The notes: generated from the sequence alone by a model not told the origin. Shown: positions 9,852 through 22,220, counted from the first letter of the stretch. The stretch: 64,000 nucleotides of DNA from Notospermus geniculatus (GCA_002633025.1 NMRB01002875.1:1-64000), one strand, 5' to 3'. Numbers and translations: made by a program.

Positions 9852-9947
9852 TTAAGGCGCCGTTCCACAGTACTATTTGACAGCAATTGTTGCTGTCTGA
9901 CAGCAATAATTGACTATCTGACAGCAAACTGGAGCGGCGCCTTTTAA
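9852..9947. repeat. short TTAA-flanked MITE
   Basis: TTAAGGCGCCGTTCCA at the left and TGGAGCGGCGCCTTTTAA at the right are inverted. The interior has three copies of a TGACAGCAA(T/A) word. About 95 bp in all. Confidence 0.65.
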
Positions 9948-9974
9948 TAGTGCCAGAGACAGCGGGTATTTCGT

Positions 9975-10400
9975 CCTGGTTTTAAACCCGGAACGAAACA
10001 AAACGAAATAATCGAAATGGGCATGACTTGTATCAATTCATTTTCGTTTTATTGTCTTATTGTAATACCGATATGTTCGCGTACTGTCCAAAGTGAACCA
10101 AAAATAATAACAACTGGCAAATGCATTGCGACCGCCGCTCCGGAAACTGTTCTGTGAAATCTTTGACTCGGTGCGAATAGTCCGCTTTAAGTGGTCAACG
10201 TAGAATCTGCTCCGACATCGACGCTTGCTTTATGCACCAACCGAATGAGTGAAGAAAACGCAGAACAAAAACTGGCGGTAACGTGAGGAGCACCGAAGGG
10301 AATTTCATACATGTACATGATAATTATTGTTTCCAATACCATATTGTTTTTGGTCGTCGTGTCTGTGTGTCTGTCTGTTCGGTCTGTCACACCTGTAACT
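9975..10400. repeat. dispersed repeat also found at 61160-61390
   Basis: AAACCCGGAACGAAACAAAACG, CTCCGACATCGACGCTTG, ATGCACCAACCGAATGAGTG and GAGGAGCACCGAAGGGAATT recur in the same order near 61163-61380. It ends in a short GTCT microsatellite and CGGTCTGTCACACC, as does the microsatellite at 34060. Confidence 0.75.
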
Positions 10401-10425
10401 TTGTTCCTACCTGTAACTTTGTTCC

Positions 10426-11880
10426 CTGATTAAACCTATCAGGGATGGTTAATTCAGGCTTCTAATTAAATTCGTTTTCTCCTGAAATTCCGAGGAGATT
10501 TGCGCTTTAGAACTGTTTGACCTTGACCTTGACCTCTGACCTTCAAGGTCATGGCGTAATCTGAAAGCTCATCCTTGATAACCAGATTCTGACTTATGAC
10601 ATGTCATCAAATTTGAATATCAAATCTCACCATGATATCAGCAAATGTCATGCGACCGAGCAGGTGCAAACTGAAAATTTCTTTGCAATAACATCCGTGG
10701 ATGAGCTATGATGTTGTGATACCAGTTTCAAGTCGCTTACTGTGGCAGATCTCCCGATATGTCAAAATATTAAATTTGATATATCAATATCATGATGCTG
10801 ACCCCGGAGAATAAATTCGTTGATGCCAGTATCTTGCCAAGGGTCATAAACATAGGAAAGGAACTTGTTACCAGTGCTCTACCTGCTGGCCTCGGAGACA
10901 GGTTATTCAAGAAACGAAGTGTGACAGACAAAATCTCAACTTTTGATATATCAATTTCACCATGAACCAGGTATCGGAGACCTGAAATTTTCATTCCATC
11001 TTGTAGCTCAGGTCATGCTACCTGGCGGTAGGTCACTCCTTCCAGGTCTGTAGCTCTTGTAGGATCGTGTTCCAGTTATACGCAATACTTCTCAAGATCA
11101 GAGGTCAAGTCACAGTCAACCATCACAAATAACATGAGACAGAACCTGGTGATGGTGGAAGCCTAAAACCTTCATCTACACCTAGGTTATCAAGGATTTC
11201 AGATTACGCAATGACTTTGAAGGTCAGAGGTTAAGGTCAAACAGTTCTAAAGTGGAAATCTGTTCAGAGTCTCAGGAGAAAACTAATTAGAAGCCTGAAT
11301 TAAACTTCTGCTATAGGTTTAATCAAGGATCCCTATTTCAGTTACACAATACTTCAAGGTCAAGGTCACAGTTAACTAGCTCTAGAGTAGTAAACTTCTC
11401 ATCGGAAACCATTGACATCGCTCCGATGTCCTTCTCTTGTTGCAACTGAAATTTTCAGTTTGCACCTGGTGATGGTAGAAGCCTAAAACCTTCACCTACA
11501 CCGAGGTTATCAAGGATGACCTTTCAGATTACAATGACCTTAAAGGTCAGCGCTCAAGGTCTAGGTCAAACAGTTACAAAAAGCAAATGTCCTCATAATT
11601 TCAGGAAAAAACTAATTAAAAGCCTGCAACCATTTCCTATAGGTTTAATCAAGGATGCCTGTTCCAGTTAATGCAATACATGTACTTCTCAAGGTCAGAG
11701 GTCAAGCTCACAGTCTCATAACTTCAACTGGAAATTGGCTAGTGGTAGATTGGTCACCGTCTTCAGGAACGGATATCATTGACATCGCTTCGATGTCCTT
11801 TTCTTGTTCTTTCCTCATTACTTCAGGTCTTCGAAGTTACGCTAACAGAAATGTGGAAAATTAGTATCAATCAACAAGAA
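10426..11880. repeat. AGGTCA-rich inverted and direct repeat cluster
   Basis: The block 10426-10560 (TAAACCTATCAGGG, CTTCTAATTAA, TTTGACCTTGACCTTGACCT) is present inverted at about 11200-11330, and that arm is repeated directly at about 11505-11655. Repeated CAAGGTCA/AGGTCAAGGTCA words match nuclear-receptor half-sites. The element end GACATCGCTCCGATGTCC (about 11411) is shared with copies at 18670 (inverted) and 31548. No gene is supported. Confidence 0.75.
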
Positions 11881-12971
11881 AGGGTTAATTTTTTTCTATT
11901 ATTGTGACCCATATGTCATCCAGCTTTAAGCATTGTGTGAACAAATATCAGATTTCACAAATTTGATGCATGGAATGATAGGTTTCCACGTGGCGTGTCC
12001 TATATGAAAGGGTTAGTATCTAAATTTGCCCAAAGGATATCAACTGGCACCCTCCTGATTCATGATAAGGAAGCCCCAGGCTACCAGAAACAAGAGAGAA
12101 AAAACTTTATCCGACAAAACCTGGTTCACGCTTGTGGCTCCTGGAGTATTAGACCTGCAGACGTCATTGGACGCCATCTCTTGATGTTATTCCATTGACA
12201 GACCCTGGGTGAATACAGTGGCGCCACCAAATAGGCTGGTAGTCTATCATGTTCTGGAGGTACTTTGAAAGTGCCTTATGGTCGTTTCTATTTCTCCTGA
12301 CCACCACGTTTGCTTTTTTCATTTTCATTTTCATTTGCCTAGTATTTCATTTGATCTAATGATCGTCTTACAGGTCTTGGGTGGCTGTAGAATTTGCTAT
12401 TTCAATAAATAAATGTAAAATAAATCCGTGTCTAGCTACTAGTAAATATCAGTTTTCACGAACATTTTCATAATTATGTTGGCGTATCTGTTATCGCTCG
12501 TTCAGTGATGATTCAGCATAATTATGTCATTATACAAATGACATAATCACAGCTTTTTAACTTTTCGCCAGAACCGCAAGTATATTTTCCGGCGTCGGGC
12601 GGCTTTTCGACAACTTGGAGTGTTGTAATTAGAAGCAACTGTTTACCTGAACACCGAACTTATTTTACTGCAGTTACGTGTACCTGATCCAAGTTCAGGC
12701 GGATTGTTGTTGCACTTTCGACGTACTGGTTCTTTCACCGAATCTCTCCCGATTAAGGCTAAGGATCTCTCAGATCTGACGTGTACACAAGAATACCAGT
12801 GAAACGTATCTCCCTCAATATACTCATCAAGGAGCTTTCCGTATATTTTCTCTTTTGTAGTTAGGGAGAAAGAATGTGCCTCCCTACTTTATAGGTCTAC
12901 CCACTGTTTGACAAGAAGAATATCTGAATCTGTAACAATAGGGCCTGGAACGAAGGTTTGATACAGAGAGA
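11881..12971. other. intergenic region upstream of GPCR 2
   Basis: I see no supported gene. It is AT-rich with a short repeated ATAATTATG/CATAATTATG stretch around 12469-12545. The last ~300 bp before the ATG presumably hold the promoter and 5' UTR of GPCR 2, but no TATA or initiator stands out. Confidence 0.5.
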
Positions 12972-14021
12972 ATGGAGAATCCAGAATCAGCAAGAATGCA
13001 AGTGACATTGGAATGGGTTGGTAGTTTCTACAATTTCGATTACTATACGAGAATATTTTCGTGTGGCGTCTATCTCACACTTGTCGCATTGGCAATCATC
13101 GGCAACAGTTTGAGTTTTATGGTTATGAGCCTCCCTTCAAATGAGCCAAATGTAATGTCATTCTACCTAAAGACGCTAGCGGTGGCGGACGCCGTTTCAC
13201 TCGTGTTCTTACTACCTCGTATGGTTAAATATCTGCGCCCAGATTTTCTGTACCTTCGTCAATTTGGTGAGTTTTATTGTAAATTCATTTACTTTATTGT
13301 ATATTGTATATTTAATTCTTCTATTTGGCAGATTTTCATAATTGCTGTCGATCGATTTATTGTTGTTTCGTTCCCTCTAAAAGCCCCTCTCTGGTGTACT
13401 AAGAAGAAAGCCCGGATATTTACAGCTATAAACTTTTTGTCGCACATCTTATTCTACCTACCGAGTGGTTTCCGATCTGCAAAACAAGATGGCGATGGTT
13501 TGTACTCGGATTGTGTGCTGCCAGATTACTTCTCCTGGTATAATCTCGCATTTGACGTTGTAATCAATAGCGTCTTTGATGTTTTCCTTCCGCTTGGGAT
13601 GATAAGTCTCTTGAACATAGCTACAATATTTAGTCTGAAACGGCAAGGTTCTGATATAAAAGTCAGTGTCCATACAAATTGTAAGAAACGCCAGAGACAA
13701 GAAAGATCACTGGCTATAATGTTGATAGTTGTTGCAACAGCCTTAGTGATTTTTCTGATTCCCTTCACAATAGATTCCATAGTGTGGCAATGCTGCCTGG
13801 ATGATATCAATGTGTTATACCCAGGTTTGCGTGAATTATCTTATGAAGTTGTAGTTCAAATTACTTTTGCAAACTCTTCAATTAATTTCTTTTCATATGT
13901 GTCGAGTTGTTCGAAATTCAGAAAAGACCTCAGAATTCTTTTCTCAGGATGGTTTTCCCGTTATATTTATCCGGTCGCTACTTTCTGCCCCCTACTAAAA
14001 ATATTCATGAATTCACCCTAG
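12972..14021 (+). CDS. rhodopsin-class (family A) orphan GPCR 2, intronless
   Basis: A 349-residue seven-pass receptor, predicted in the plasma membrane; ligand unknown. Seen: a short N-tail (1-27); TM1 about 28-53 with Gly44-Asn45; TM2 with Ala-Asp (Asp73); Cys103 before TM3 and Cys181 in loop 2; Val-Asp-Arg (126-128) for DRY; TM4 about 148-166; TM5 about 190-222; a basic third loop (Lys/Arg 236-245); TM6 with Pro264; TM7 with Asn305-Phe-Phe-Ser-Tyr309 in place of NPxxY. The C-tail is short. The frame is open throughout, with ATG at the first position giving a complete TM1. It is not a close paralogue of GPCR 1, but both fit the invertebrate peptide-receptor-like orphan groups. Confidence 0.93.
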   Translation: MENPESARMQVTLEWVGSFYNFDYYTRIFSCGVYLTLVALAIIGNSLSFMVMSLPSNEPNVMSFYLKTLAVADAVSLVFLLPRMVKYLRPDFLYLRQFGEFYCKFIYFIVYCIFNSSIWQIFIIAVDRFIVVSFPLKAPLWCTKKKARIFTAINFLSHILFYLPSGFRSAKQDGDGLYSDCVLPDYFSWYNLAFDVVINSVFDVFLPLGMISLLNIATIFSLKRQGSDIKVSVHTNCKKRQRQERSLAIMLIVVATALVIFLIPFTIDSIVWQCCLDDINVLYPGLRELSYEVVVQITFANSSINFFSYVSSCSKFRKDLRILFSGWFSRYIYPVATFCPLLKIFMNSP

Positions 14022-14026
14022 AAACA

Positions 14027-14850
14027 CCCTTCATGAACACCGCAGGGACACCCAAGAAAACACCACACAGGATGACAGGATGTTTCTTGGGTGCTTCCAA
14101 TGGTGACTCGGTGGTGTCCCAATGGGTAAAATGAAACAGTCCCACCTCACAGACTCAGAGGTGTCCTTGTGAGATGTTCGTGTGTGGTGGGACATTATAG
14201 GGTGTCCGTTTGTGGTGGGACAAATGAACTAGTGGAGTGTTAGAAGGATTGAGGGAATATGTGCCCTTTGGAAGTATTCTTTCCCTTCCGAAGACACTAA
14301 GGAGAGTACCCCTTATACCTCATAAAAATGCTTGAAAAGTAGTCAAGACTTGTAAAGTTTTTGACAGGTGAAGAGACTGCTCTGGAAGTGTATGTTTTAC
14401 GTTTTAACATTAAATTGGTTTTTAGTCAAACTTAATAGCACCATATTCTCGCTCAAAATTGCAGATCAACTGTAACCAACATCGGAAATGATTAGTGTCT
14501 ATAGGGGCCAGAATCTTATAGATCTACAAGTAGAATATTCAAGTCCAGGATTTTTTATCAACGGAGAAAGTTTTTTACAAGGCTTTTTCATTCTCACCTT
14601 CTGAATTATGAAATCTTATGATTATCTTTTATTAAAGCGTTATTAAACTTGCGAGAAAAGATGTTTTCATATAATTTGGGAACATTTTGGAGTGTTTTCA
14701 TAATTTTCACACAGTTTGCAACTAAGGAAGCTTTCCTGAGGATGTACAGTGGGGCATGTCCTATGGTGCCCAACATCTCTGTGGTGGTAGAGTCAGTGCT
14801 GTTCTATGGTGGTCTGCGGTGTCCTGTATATCGGGCATGTCAAAAACCAT
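14027..14850. repeat. GGTGGTGTCC-rich degenerate repeat region
   Basis: After the stop of GPCR 2 the words GTGTCC, GGTGGGACA and GGTGTCC recur irregularly to about 14240, and similar words return at 14740-14830. The reading frame at 14649-14996 covers this repeat and has no recognisable domain, so no gene is called. Confidence 0.5.
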
Positions 14851-15189
14851 ATGACATTTATAATGCCTCTTGTTCATTCAGAATCGCATCGTCTATTTCT
14901 CTAACTCTCACCATAATGGACAAACTGGACCCATCCAATCACGGTGAACATTTGGTTAAAAACATTGACATCATCCACTACCTTCCTCTACACTGAGGTA
15001 CCCCTTTTATCAAACCTAGGCCTTAGAATCAGAATACCAGACCTTAGATCATCAGCCGAGGATCATCAGCTGAGCGCCAGGCCAACAGGCCCCTTGTTTT
15101 TGCCTTGAAAATATTTTATTTATTGTAGGGTAATCAGTGAAACACTCAAATGTAATAATAATCATCCAACACTGAAATCCCAAAATGGA

Positions 15190-15723
15190 TGAGCATATTC
15201 ATAATCAATTGCTTAATCTAATGACCTTTTCTTATAAAGCCAAGCAATATATTCCATCTGATGAAGCGAATGCTCTCAAGACAAAGCTTCTGCTAATTCT
15301 TATAGGGAGTTGCTTGTTCTATGAAGCAAAAGCGAAACTTTATACCTTTTCAAGAAAAAGCCCAGAAAAAGCAACTGCTAGTTTTTATGAATTCGGCCCA
15401 GTGGGTCATATAAATAGAGTAGCAAATGCTTTTACATGTACTTGAATTTTGCAATACAAATGCATTAGGCAATGCTGTACAAATCTGAAGTAAAAGCATT
15501 TGCTCGTCTTTATTCATATGATCCATTGGGCCGAATTCATAAAAAACTCTCATTTGCTTTTTCCGGGCTTTTTCTTGAAGAGGTATTTATAAAATTTCGC
15601 TTTTCCCTCATAGAACAAAGTAGAAGCTTTGTCTTGCGAGCATTAGCTTCATCAGAGAGAAAATCTTGCTTGGCTTTATAAGAAAAGGTCATTACATGTA
15701 GGTTAAGCAATTGATTATGAATA
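15190..15723. repeat. large imperfect foldback (~530 bp)
   Basis: The sequence around CATATTCATAATCAATTGCT and GCCAAGCAATATATTCCATC in the left arm returns inverted in the right arm (ending AAGCAATTGATTATGAATAT). The arms are diverged by small indels, with a spacer around 15440-15478. The open frames on both strands here are by-products of the palindrome. Confidence 0.8.
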
Positions 15724-16042
15724 TACCGTAGAGTCGGTTCTATAACATCAATCCATAATTCAAGATTAGCAACGCCCATTTCACTGTGGTCACATGTTGG
15801 TCAAGACTGACATTCGTGAGGGGGATTTGAATAGGCCGTTAGTACTAGGCGCTATTTACGGATTGTGGTGTGGAATAGAGGTCCATTTCACCATGCATTT
15901 AAGAATTCCGCGGCTCTGTTGTCAGTGGTTGACAAAAGCTTTGGATTTTGCGTGCGTGACTGCATTCTTTATTGATACAAGTTGTATACTGCGGCATTTG
16001 ACTGACAACATAGGCCTGGTGGTATCTCACCACCTTGATATC

Positions 16043-16197
16043 TTAAGCCGGTGACAGACTGGAGCGTACGCGGCGCGTCCTGCAGGCGTTCCACCAATCA
16101 GATTCTTCGGTAGGTGTTTCGGTCCGTGTTACCGCCTCCCTGATTGGTTGAACGCTTCCCGACGGGCTGCTTACGCGCGAGTCTGTCACCGCCTTTA
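16043..16197. mobile_element. MITE with GGTGACAGACT termini
   Basis: TAAGCCGGTGACAGACTGGA and the inverse of CGAGTCTGTCACCGCCTTTA form TIRs that continue through CGTTC.ACCAATCAG. Two inverted CCAAT/ATTGG words lie inside. Same style as 30258 and 48268. Confidence 0.8.
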
Positions 16198-17329
16198 TTC
16201 GCAAGAAACTGACCAGGCGTTCTCCTGTGCGCCATTGGTCAACAATGTTTTCTCGGGGTGACGTTTTGGTCTGTCCCCCTCCTTGGCGGGCACCATTTTC
16301 TTACTGTCAAGACTAATTCCCTTTAAGGAAGGTTCCATCTTCAGGTTACAGATGATTCCCGACAAATAGGCCTACGTTTTCTTCCTTGCAGCCGATTAAT
16401 ACGCTGAATGCAAAATGCTCTGTTGATCACCATGCCGAGAAAAAAACAACGAATTTTCCTACCATATACATGTATAGGCCTATATGTACTGNTAGAACAT
16501 GTCCATAGGGAAGTGATTTTGCATCTCGTAGCCTACATACATGTAAATGTTTGAACATTTTGAATGAGACCAAGAGCGTTTGTCACATTATAATTTTATT
16601 ACGTATAGTGGCCGTGACGTAAAATTATCGCCGAAGTTTACATGTTTGGCCGAAATTTCAGAGGGCCTTGTTGTGAACTCAAGTGATTTCCTCTTCCTTT
16701 GTCATTTGACTGACAATATTCCGTACATATCTATAATCCTGAATAAATATTTCATCGAAATATTACAAAATAATAATCAAGTAATCAGTATTCGGCGTAA
16801 ACGCAGCCGCCGAAAAATGCGAACGCGATTTCAATGTTTACACTTTTGACTCGGGCCGCCATGAGCTGACGCCGTCAGCGGATATTTGGTAGATGATTTT
16901 ATGAAATTAATGTGGGAGCAATATAACCACCTAAAACCCTTTCCTATCACGGAAGGAAAATATTTTTGGGGCTTGTGTTTGTTGAGCGACATTGCCGAAT
17001 TCCGATATATTTTCCGTCGCCAAGGATACATCCGCCATGTTGACCTCAATTTGGCCGTCACAGCCAACGATCGATGAATCCCGGGTTTCCCCGTTCAAAC
17101 TGCACTTTCTCACCTGCGATGACCTAAAAGGCCTACATTTCTTAGTGAAATAAATTGCTGAAGTGTTTTGTCACATATCTTTTGGCATCAACAGGACAAA
17201 AAAGGTAAATCCTTCGTGCACAATGCACATTTCGTGGAGATGACGGATCCAGCGATAATTTATGATGACGCACTATAACAGAAAATAATGGGCCCGGTTA
17301 CACTTCCAGAAAAATCTGTGAAATCCTCA

Positions 17330-18322
17330 CTAAACAGAGCTTCCACGTCTAGAGACTCCCCGAAATATGTCAACAAATTTAAAGAACGTTCCTTCCGGAC
17401 GGTTGTGTCGTATAAAGTGAAACAGTGCCCCGTCCTTTGCATTGTAATGTAAGTTTCTAATATTTGTATCAGCGATAGGCGGAACTAGAATTTGAATTTC
17501 TTCAGAAGAACTCCTTCCAGTGGGAAATGTTACCAGGCCGTGCAAGGGATTGCGATTTTCGCGAAAACAACTCAATTTAGGACCTGGGAACCCGAGTATG
17601 CAAGGGAGACAAACACCCATCCAATAAATGAACCCGGGAGATATAATTCTTACACCACCAAGCCGACTAGGACGTTGCACTTTGTGTGATACTGCCTGGT
17701 ATCCCCTCTTAGGACCAAACATGATTATTATATACTCGTCATATGGTAGGACATCGACAGTAGCAAACAAGTCGCAACAAATACTAATTTGCTTGGGTAA
17801 CGGTACGGCCAAAGCCACTGTTTTACCGTTGTCAAGTAGAATTGATTCAGACCCCAGTTTGATGTCGTAAATTGTAGCTTTAATGGTACCATATACACGG
17901 CACCAGATGACAAATGTTGAGCCAAACCAAAAAGACATATGAACAGAGGAAGGCCTAACTTTGGAACATGCGTTTTTGTCAGGTATGATGAAGGATCCCA
18001 TAAATGTACCATTCCACACATCGTACAAGTGACGAACAAACGAAGTATCCCCTTGTTTTACAGTTTGGACAAAATATTTCCCAGGACACGTATATGAAGA
18101 CATTCCTCTTTTAAACGGCACCGTGTACCTGTTGGCAAGGCTAAACTTTCTTCTGGCTAACAGGTAAAGTGAGAAGCTGAAAATTGGGGTTATTTCGGGC
18201 ATTCCAACTGCAACAAGATATGCAGTTATGCGATCGAAATGCCAGTATCTAACCCCAGAAAGACTCAGTGGGGGTATAAAAGGTACACGAGGTTTTAATC
18301 GGTATTGAATCAGAGTGAATTC
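17330..18322 (-). CDS. P1: terminal exon of an unrecognised β-rich protein family
   Basis: A 330-codon open frame ends at TGA, with no clear signal peptide or membrane span. The first ATG is at codon 41, but homology to P2-P4 continues upstream to an in-frame TAG at 18323-18325 that forms a splice acceptor (GTATTCTAG/GAATTC). I therefore read this as a 3' exon entered in phase 0. Shared features: Tyr-Arg-Leu at codons 7-9 followed by a Pro-rich PRVPFIPP stretch; a Gly-x-Phe-x-Gly-Ser-Phe-Ile strand about 107-112; Phe-Val-Ile-Trp-Cys-Arg about 137-142; and the C-terminal Asp-Gly-Ala-Leu-Phe-His-Phe (297-303). The alternation of hydrophobic strands and turns suggests a β-propeller-like or other all-β fold (inference). 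The function is not recognised; the upstream exon was not found. Confidence 0.72.
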   Translation of the reverse strand, partial: EFTLIQYRLKPRVPFIPPLSLSGVRYWHFDRITAYLVAVGMPEITPIFSFSLYLLARRKFSLANRYTVPFKRGMSSYTCPGKYFVQTVKQGDTSFVRHLYDVWNGTFMGSFIIPDKNACSKVRPSSVHMSFWFGSTFVIWCRVYGTIKATIYDIKLGSESILLDNGKTVALAVPLPKQISICCDLFATVDVLPYDEYIIIMFGPKRGYQAVSHKVQRPSRLGGVRIISPGFIYWMGVCLPCILGFPGPKLSCFRENRNPLHGLVTFPTGRSSSEEIQILVPPIADTNIRNLHYNAKDGALFHFIRHNRPEGTFFKFVDIFRGVSRRGSSV

Positions 18323-18369
18323 CTAGAATACAAATCGTCTTATTTAAAACAAATAACAAGCCTGGCGGC

Positions 18370-19260
18370 GACAGTGTTCACAAGGTGACTTCAGGGGTGG
18401 CACTCAGCTTCATTCCCCCAGGCTTCAGCCGGGTATTGGCATATAAACACACATGATGGCGGGTACACAACAACCAGTGATTAACAGTCCTATCCACGGG
18501 AGAGAGCAGCATAATTAGCGCAATATAAAAATGGTGCCCAGAGTGGATGACGGTAGAGAGAAATGTCACCCCGATACTAGATTCTGTTCATTGGATTTAG
18601 AGTATTTTCAGTCAAATGAAAAGGCAAAAAGAAAAACATGAGACAGGAAAAACGGTGAAAACAAGAGAGGGACATCGGAGCGATGTCAATGGTTTCCGAT
18701 GTTTACTGTAGATGCAGGAACATGTATAATGTATAACAGGGATATGTAGCTGCTCGCTAATTGTTGAAGATATCAACCAGTTCTGGTAACTGAGCTATTT
18801 TATATTGACCGTGACCTCTGACCTTCAGGAGGTCATTGCATAATCAGGAGGAGCATCCTCAGTGACGACCTTAGTATGTTGGTCCATAGTGCCAGGTAGA
18901 CTTCTAGACTGTAGTTATCATCATGAACATGTTTCTGTATCGGGACTGTTTAAGCTTGACCTTGACATCCCACCTTCATGGTCATTGCAAAAATTGAAAG
19001 ATTATCCGCAACAGTGCTTGGTTTCAGGTCACTAGCAAGTTCTCTGTCGACATTATTGACTATTCCAATATTACAGCTATATTTTAACCGTGACCTTGAC
19101 CTATGACCTCCAATGTCATTGTGTAAATGAAAGAAGGATCCTGGATAATCGAGGTATATCACTTGGATCCATGATGCTCACTGNAGCATACATTTTGATA
19201 TCACTCGATTTGATAGGCATGAGCCTATTTTGCCTATATCTTGCGCCACATAAAAAATAC
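18370..19260. repeat. dispersed repeats upstream of P1
   Basis: 18370-18430 (CACAAGGTGACTTCAGG, GGTGGCACTCAGC) resembles 21775-21955. 18668-19160 is a minus-oriented AGGTCA-type repeat beginning GACATCGGAGCGATGTC. A 5' exon of P1 could hide here, but I cannot identify one. Ambiguous base at 19184. Confidence 0.55.
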
Positions 19261-20324
19261 CTGGGCATATTTTTACGCCGGGTAGAAGATTTTTTATAGA
19301 TGAAATATTAAATAAAAATTAAATGTACCGGGTGTCCAAAAGAATCAGTCTGAGAAGAAGTTTTTATACGGTATTTTATAGAAATAAAGGCAGTCACATA
19401 TTTTCTTATACAAATAAAAGCATCATTTTTCCATGCACATATGCCAACAAGCTAAGAACAAACCCACGTTTGACAGTGCCCGCCGACTTAAATGTTCGCC
19501 ATTCAGTTTTCCGAAGAACTATACAGAGGTTCGTCAGATCTTCTTCAATTGAAACTTCTATGTTTGTGTTCCTGACAAAAGTTCACATTTCGTACCAAAC
19601 GAAGTCATCTGTGATGCCCAGGAGTGGTGATAACTACTTAAGAGGGTAGAGCGCTTGTGAAAAGAGCGCTATTTTGGCGCGAAAAGCCAAACTTCAAGTG
19701 CTACGACATCGGGGTTGGATTGGGTGGCTAAGCGCTTGGATAAACAGTGTCTAGAGGCCTAAATAACCTCACGCAAAAGTCAAAATTTATGTCGCAAAGT
19801 TCAATTAACCCTTATTTTTGAAAACGTCCTAACAGTATGGAAAATACTATGCCTGGACAATTTCAGCATGATGTCTTTTATTACAAAGACAGGAATAATT
19901 TCCGATGTTAATAAAAAGTGAAACTCATCTTCTGGAGTGAAACGCTAGATCATGTCTTCAGGCCCAGAAGGTGACGATCACCAGTTGATAGCGTTGACCT
20001 GACCACGCTCCAAATGGCTCGATAATTCCTCAAGAGTAGGCCTACTATAATCTTACAAATCTGAATCTCTCTACTGGTATCAGTCTGTGTACAAGTAATA
20101 AATCGCCGCATCATTCTCGGCGAACAAGTCAGGTGGTACGATTAAAAATTTCATGATCCATGCACATTTTTATTCAGTCAGTGGTACAGCGTTAATTTCT
20201 AACCCCCTTACACAATGTATTTTATCGTTATTTGAAATTAAAATAGAAAGAAATAAAACGTAGCAGACGACCAAGCCCATGTAGCGAAACGAGCAAACAA
20301 TGGGCCATATGAATAAAAAAGAGT
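19261..20324. other. unassigned region
   Basis: No gene is supported. TACCGGGTGTCCAAAAG at 19325 looks like a mariner-type terminal repeat, but no partner end or transposase is seen. The 108-codon frame at 19323 lacks any recognised motif. Confidence 0.4.
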
Positions 20325-20465
20325 ATTAACTTGCTAGTAGAAGTAAGTAGTAAAAGTATCTACTAGGTAGTATTCAGTGAAAGTAAAAGTAAATACTTCA
20401 TTTCATATGAATAAAGTTTTACTTTTACTTCAAAGTACCTACTCCTACTTTACTAGTTTCTACTT
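20325..20465. repeat. foldback of AGTAAAAGTA words
   Basis: ACTTGCTAGTAGAAGTAAGTAG...AAAGTAAAAGTAAATACTT is mirrored by AAGTTTTACTTTTACTTC...CTACTTTACTAG. Low complexity and self-complementary. Confidence 0.65.
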
Positions 20466-20865
20466 GTCTACGACCTAAACTGACCGCTCTGAAAGTGGCT
20501 GGTTGGCCACTAAACGCTTCATTCGTTCAACTGCTATCTGCGAATCAAGGGCTAGAAATGACGTAGTTTGACCTTCTGCCCCTAGTTTCCATAAATGAAT
20601 TAGACCGAACACTGTCCTGATTAAAAATACTAGGACAGACGCAAGCAAATGCATAAAACCATCATGGCGCCCGCTGATCTATATTTAGTTCGGGAGAATG
20701 CATTGCTGTAGAATGCTGTAGAATGACGTCACGAGCCGGAATTCCTGCTCAGATCATTTGGTTTCACCGGTCTTCGAATGCAAGCTGCCCAGAAGACCGG
20801 GTACCAGTCTATAAATGAATAATACCTGATGAGTTTCCGATCTTGATGATCGGAAACCATAAAAA

Positions 20866-20938
20866 TTCCCGCCGGGATTCGAACCCGGGACCTGCGGTTT
20901 AATAGGCAGACGCCAAACGAATGAGCTATCGAGACAGC
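20866..20938 (-). mobile_element. tRNA-Asn-like SINE head or tRNA pseudogene
   Basis: On the minus strand an A-box-like TAGCTCATTCG, anticodon loop CTATTAA (ATT, asparagine) and B box GGGTTCGAATCCC with a perfect T stem are present. The acceptor ends do not pair, so a functional tRNA is unlikely. Beyond the 3' end runs AATTTTTATGGTTTCCGATC, a terminus shared with other repeats here (for example at 34034). Confidence 0.6.
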
Positions 20939-22009
20939 TTGCAGCTTTCAGGGTTTTATTGGCCTATGACGAACGGTGGTCTATTGTTTGCTTGCCAGCC
21001 AAGACAAAAAAGACCAATTTCTGTATTTTGCAGGCATTTTGCTTGCCAAATAACCAATTCCTTTTTTACATCGCACCGAAAGTCATCAGAGAATTTTTCG
21101 TGGGGTCTATCATCACCCAAATCTGCAGTGCGCCCCAGCACGACTGAAGTAATGTCGATGCGGACGTAAATGAAGGCACGACACTGAACAAAAATATGAT
21201 GCAGATCGGTGCTGTTCACTTGCTCATTTTAGCGATAAGTTTGGGCCATTGACAGATATTGATAGTTGACCCATGTTATCGATGGATGAGCACAAAAGCT
21301 AACAATATTGCCTGGTATTTTGGCGATTTTGACTGCAAAACTGCCGTCTCAGTTGAAGCGAGAAACAAAATGGCTGCCTAAACAGCAGACCGCTTCACTC
21401 CCCGCGAATAAAGTAAGAGACCCCGTTGCGGGATCGAAATCTGCGTATAGGATTCCATGTCAACGTCAACTTCAGCCATTTCACCAACTCATAACAAAAA
21501 GGCAATCTTGTTTAGTATTATAAAAACTAATATAAATCGCCATCATACATTTACCAAATTTATCGTTCAGAAACGGATATACCCTCTAAAATACACCTAA
21601 AAACCACCTCACAGAAAAAACAACCATACTAGAATACAACTACATGCCAAATTTCAAACATATTGTTCATTCAACAACAGAGGTACAGCTCAAAATATTG
21701 CCAGACATACACGGACAAAGCCAGACAGTGTTGAAAATAAGGGTCACCTTGTGAACCAAAAATAAACCACAAGTCTGACAAGGTGATTTCTGGCGTGGCA
21801 CTCGGCCTCATTCCACGCCACTCAATCCCTCCAACAACCCAATGCTACCCAAACCTAATCGAAATCATCTACTCTACTCTAACACTCAGCTGCTGAAGCC
21901 TGGTGGAAAGAGGTCGAGTGCCACCATGAAGTCACCTTGTGAAACCTTTCGCCGCCAGGCTTGTTTCCAAATTATCGTCGACTTCAAATTTTCATATCAG
22001 ATTTTATCA

Positions 22010-22220
22010 CATCTTGAGGGCAATCGTGACAATCGTGTTGATCGTAGAAAATTTTTGAACCGTTCAAAACTTTTCTACCATCAATACGATTGCCAAGACT
22101 GACCTCAAGATCTGATAGGACATGTAGGAACACCACGATTAAGACCACGATTTCAATCAGGAAGCTAGCAAAATTTTTGAAACGTCCAAAATTTTCCTTA
22201 CGATCAATACGATTGCCACG
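22010..22220. repeat. foldbacks with CAATCGTGAC / GATTGCC arms
   Basis: 22010-22115: ATCTTGAGGGCAATCGTGAC is mirrored by GATTGCCAAGACTGACCTCAAGAT. A second, partial copy follows to about 22220 and a third fragment stands at 23122-23190. Confidence 0.65.

Noticed and set aside
13458-13810. Minus-strand frames inside GPCR 2
   Set aside because: Shadows of the receptor gene.
19323-19649. 108-codon frame starting at a mariner-like terminus
   Set aside because: No DDE/D motifs or helix-turn-helix could be seen, and no second terminus was found.
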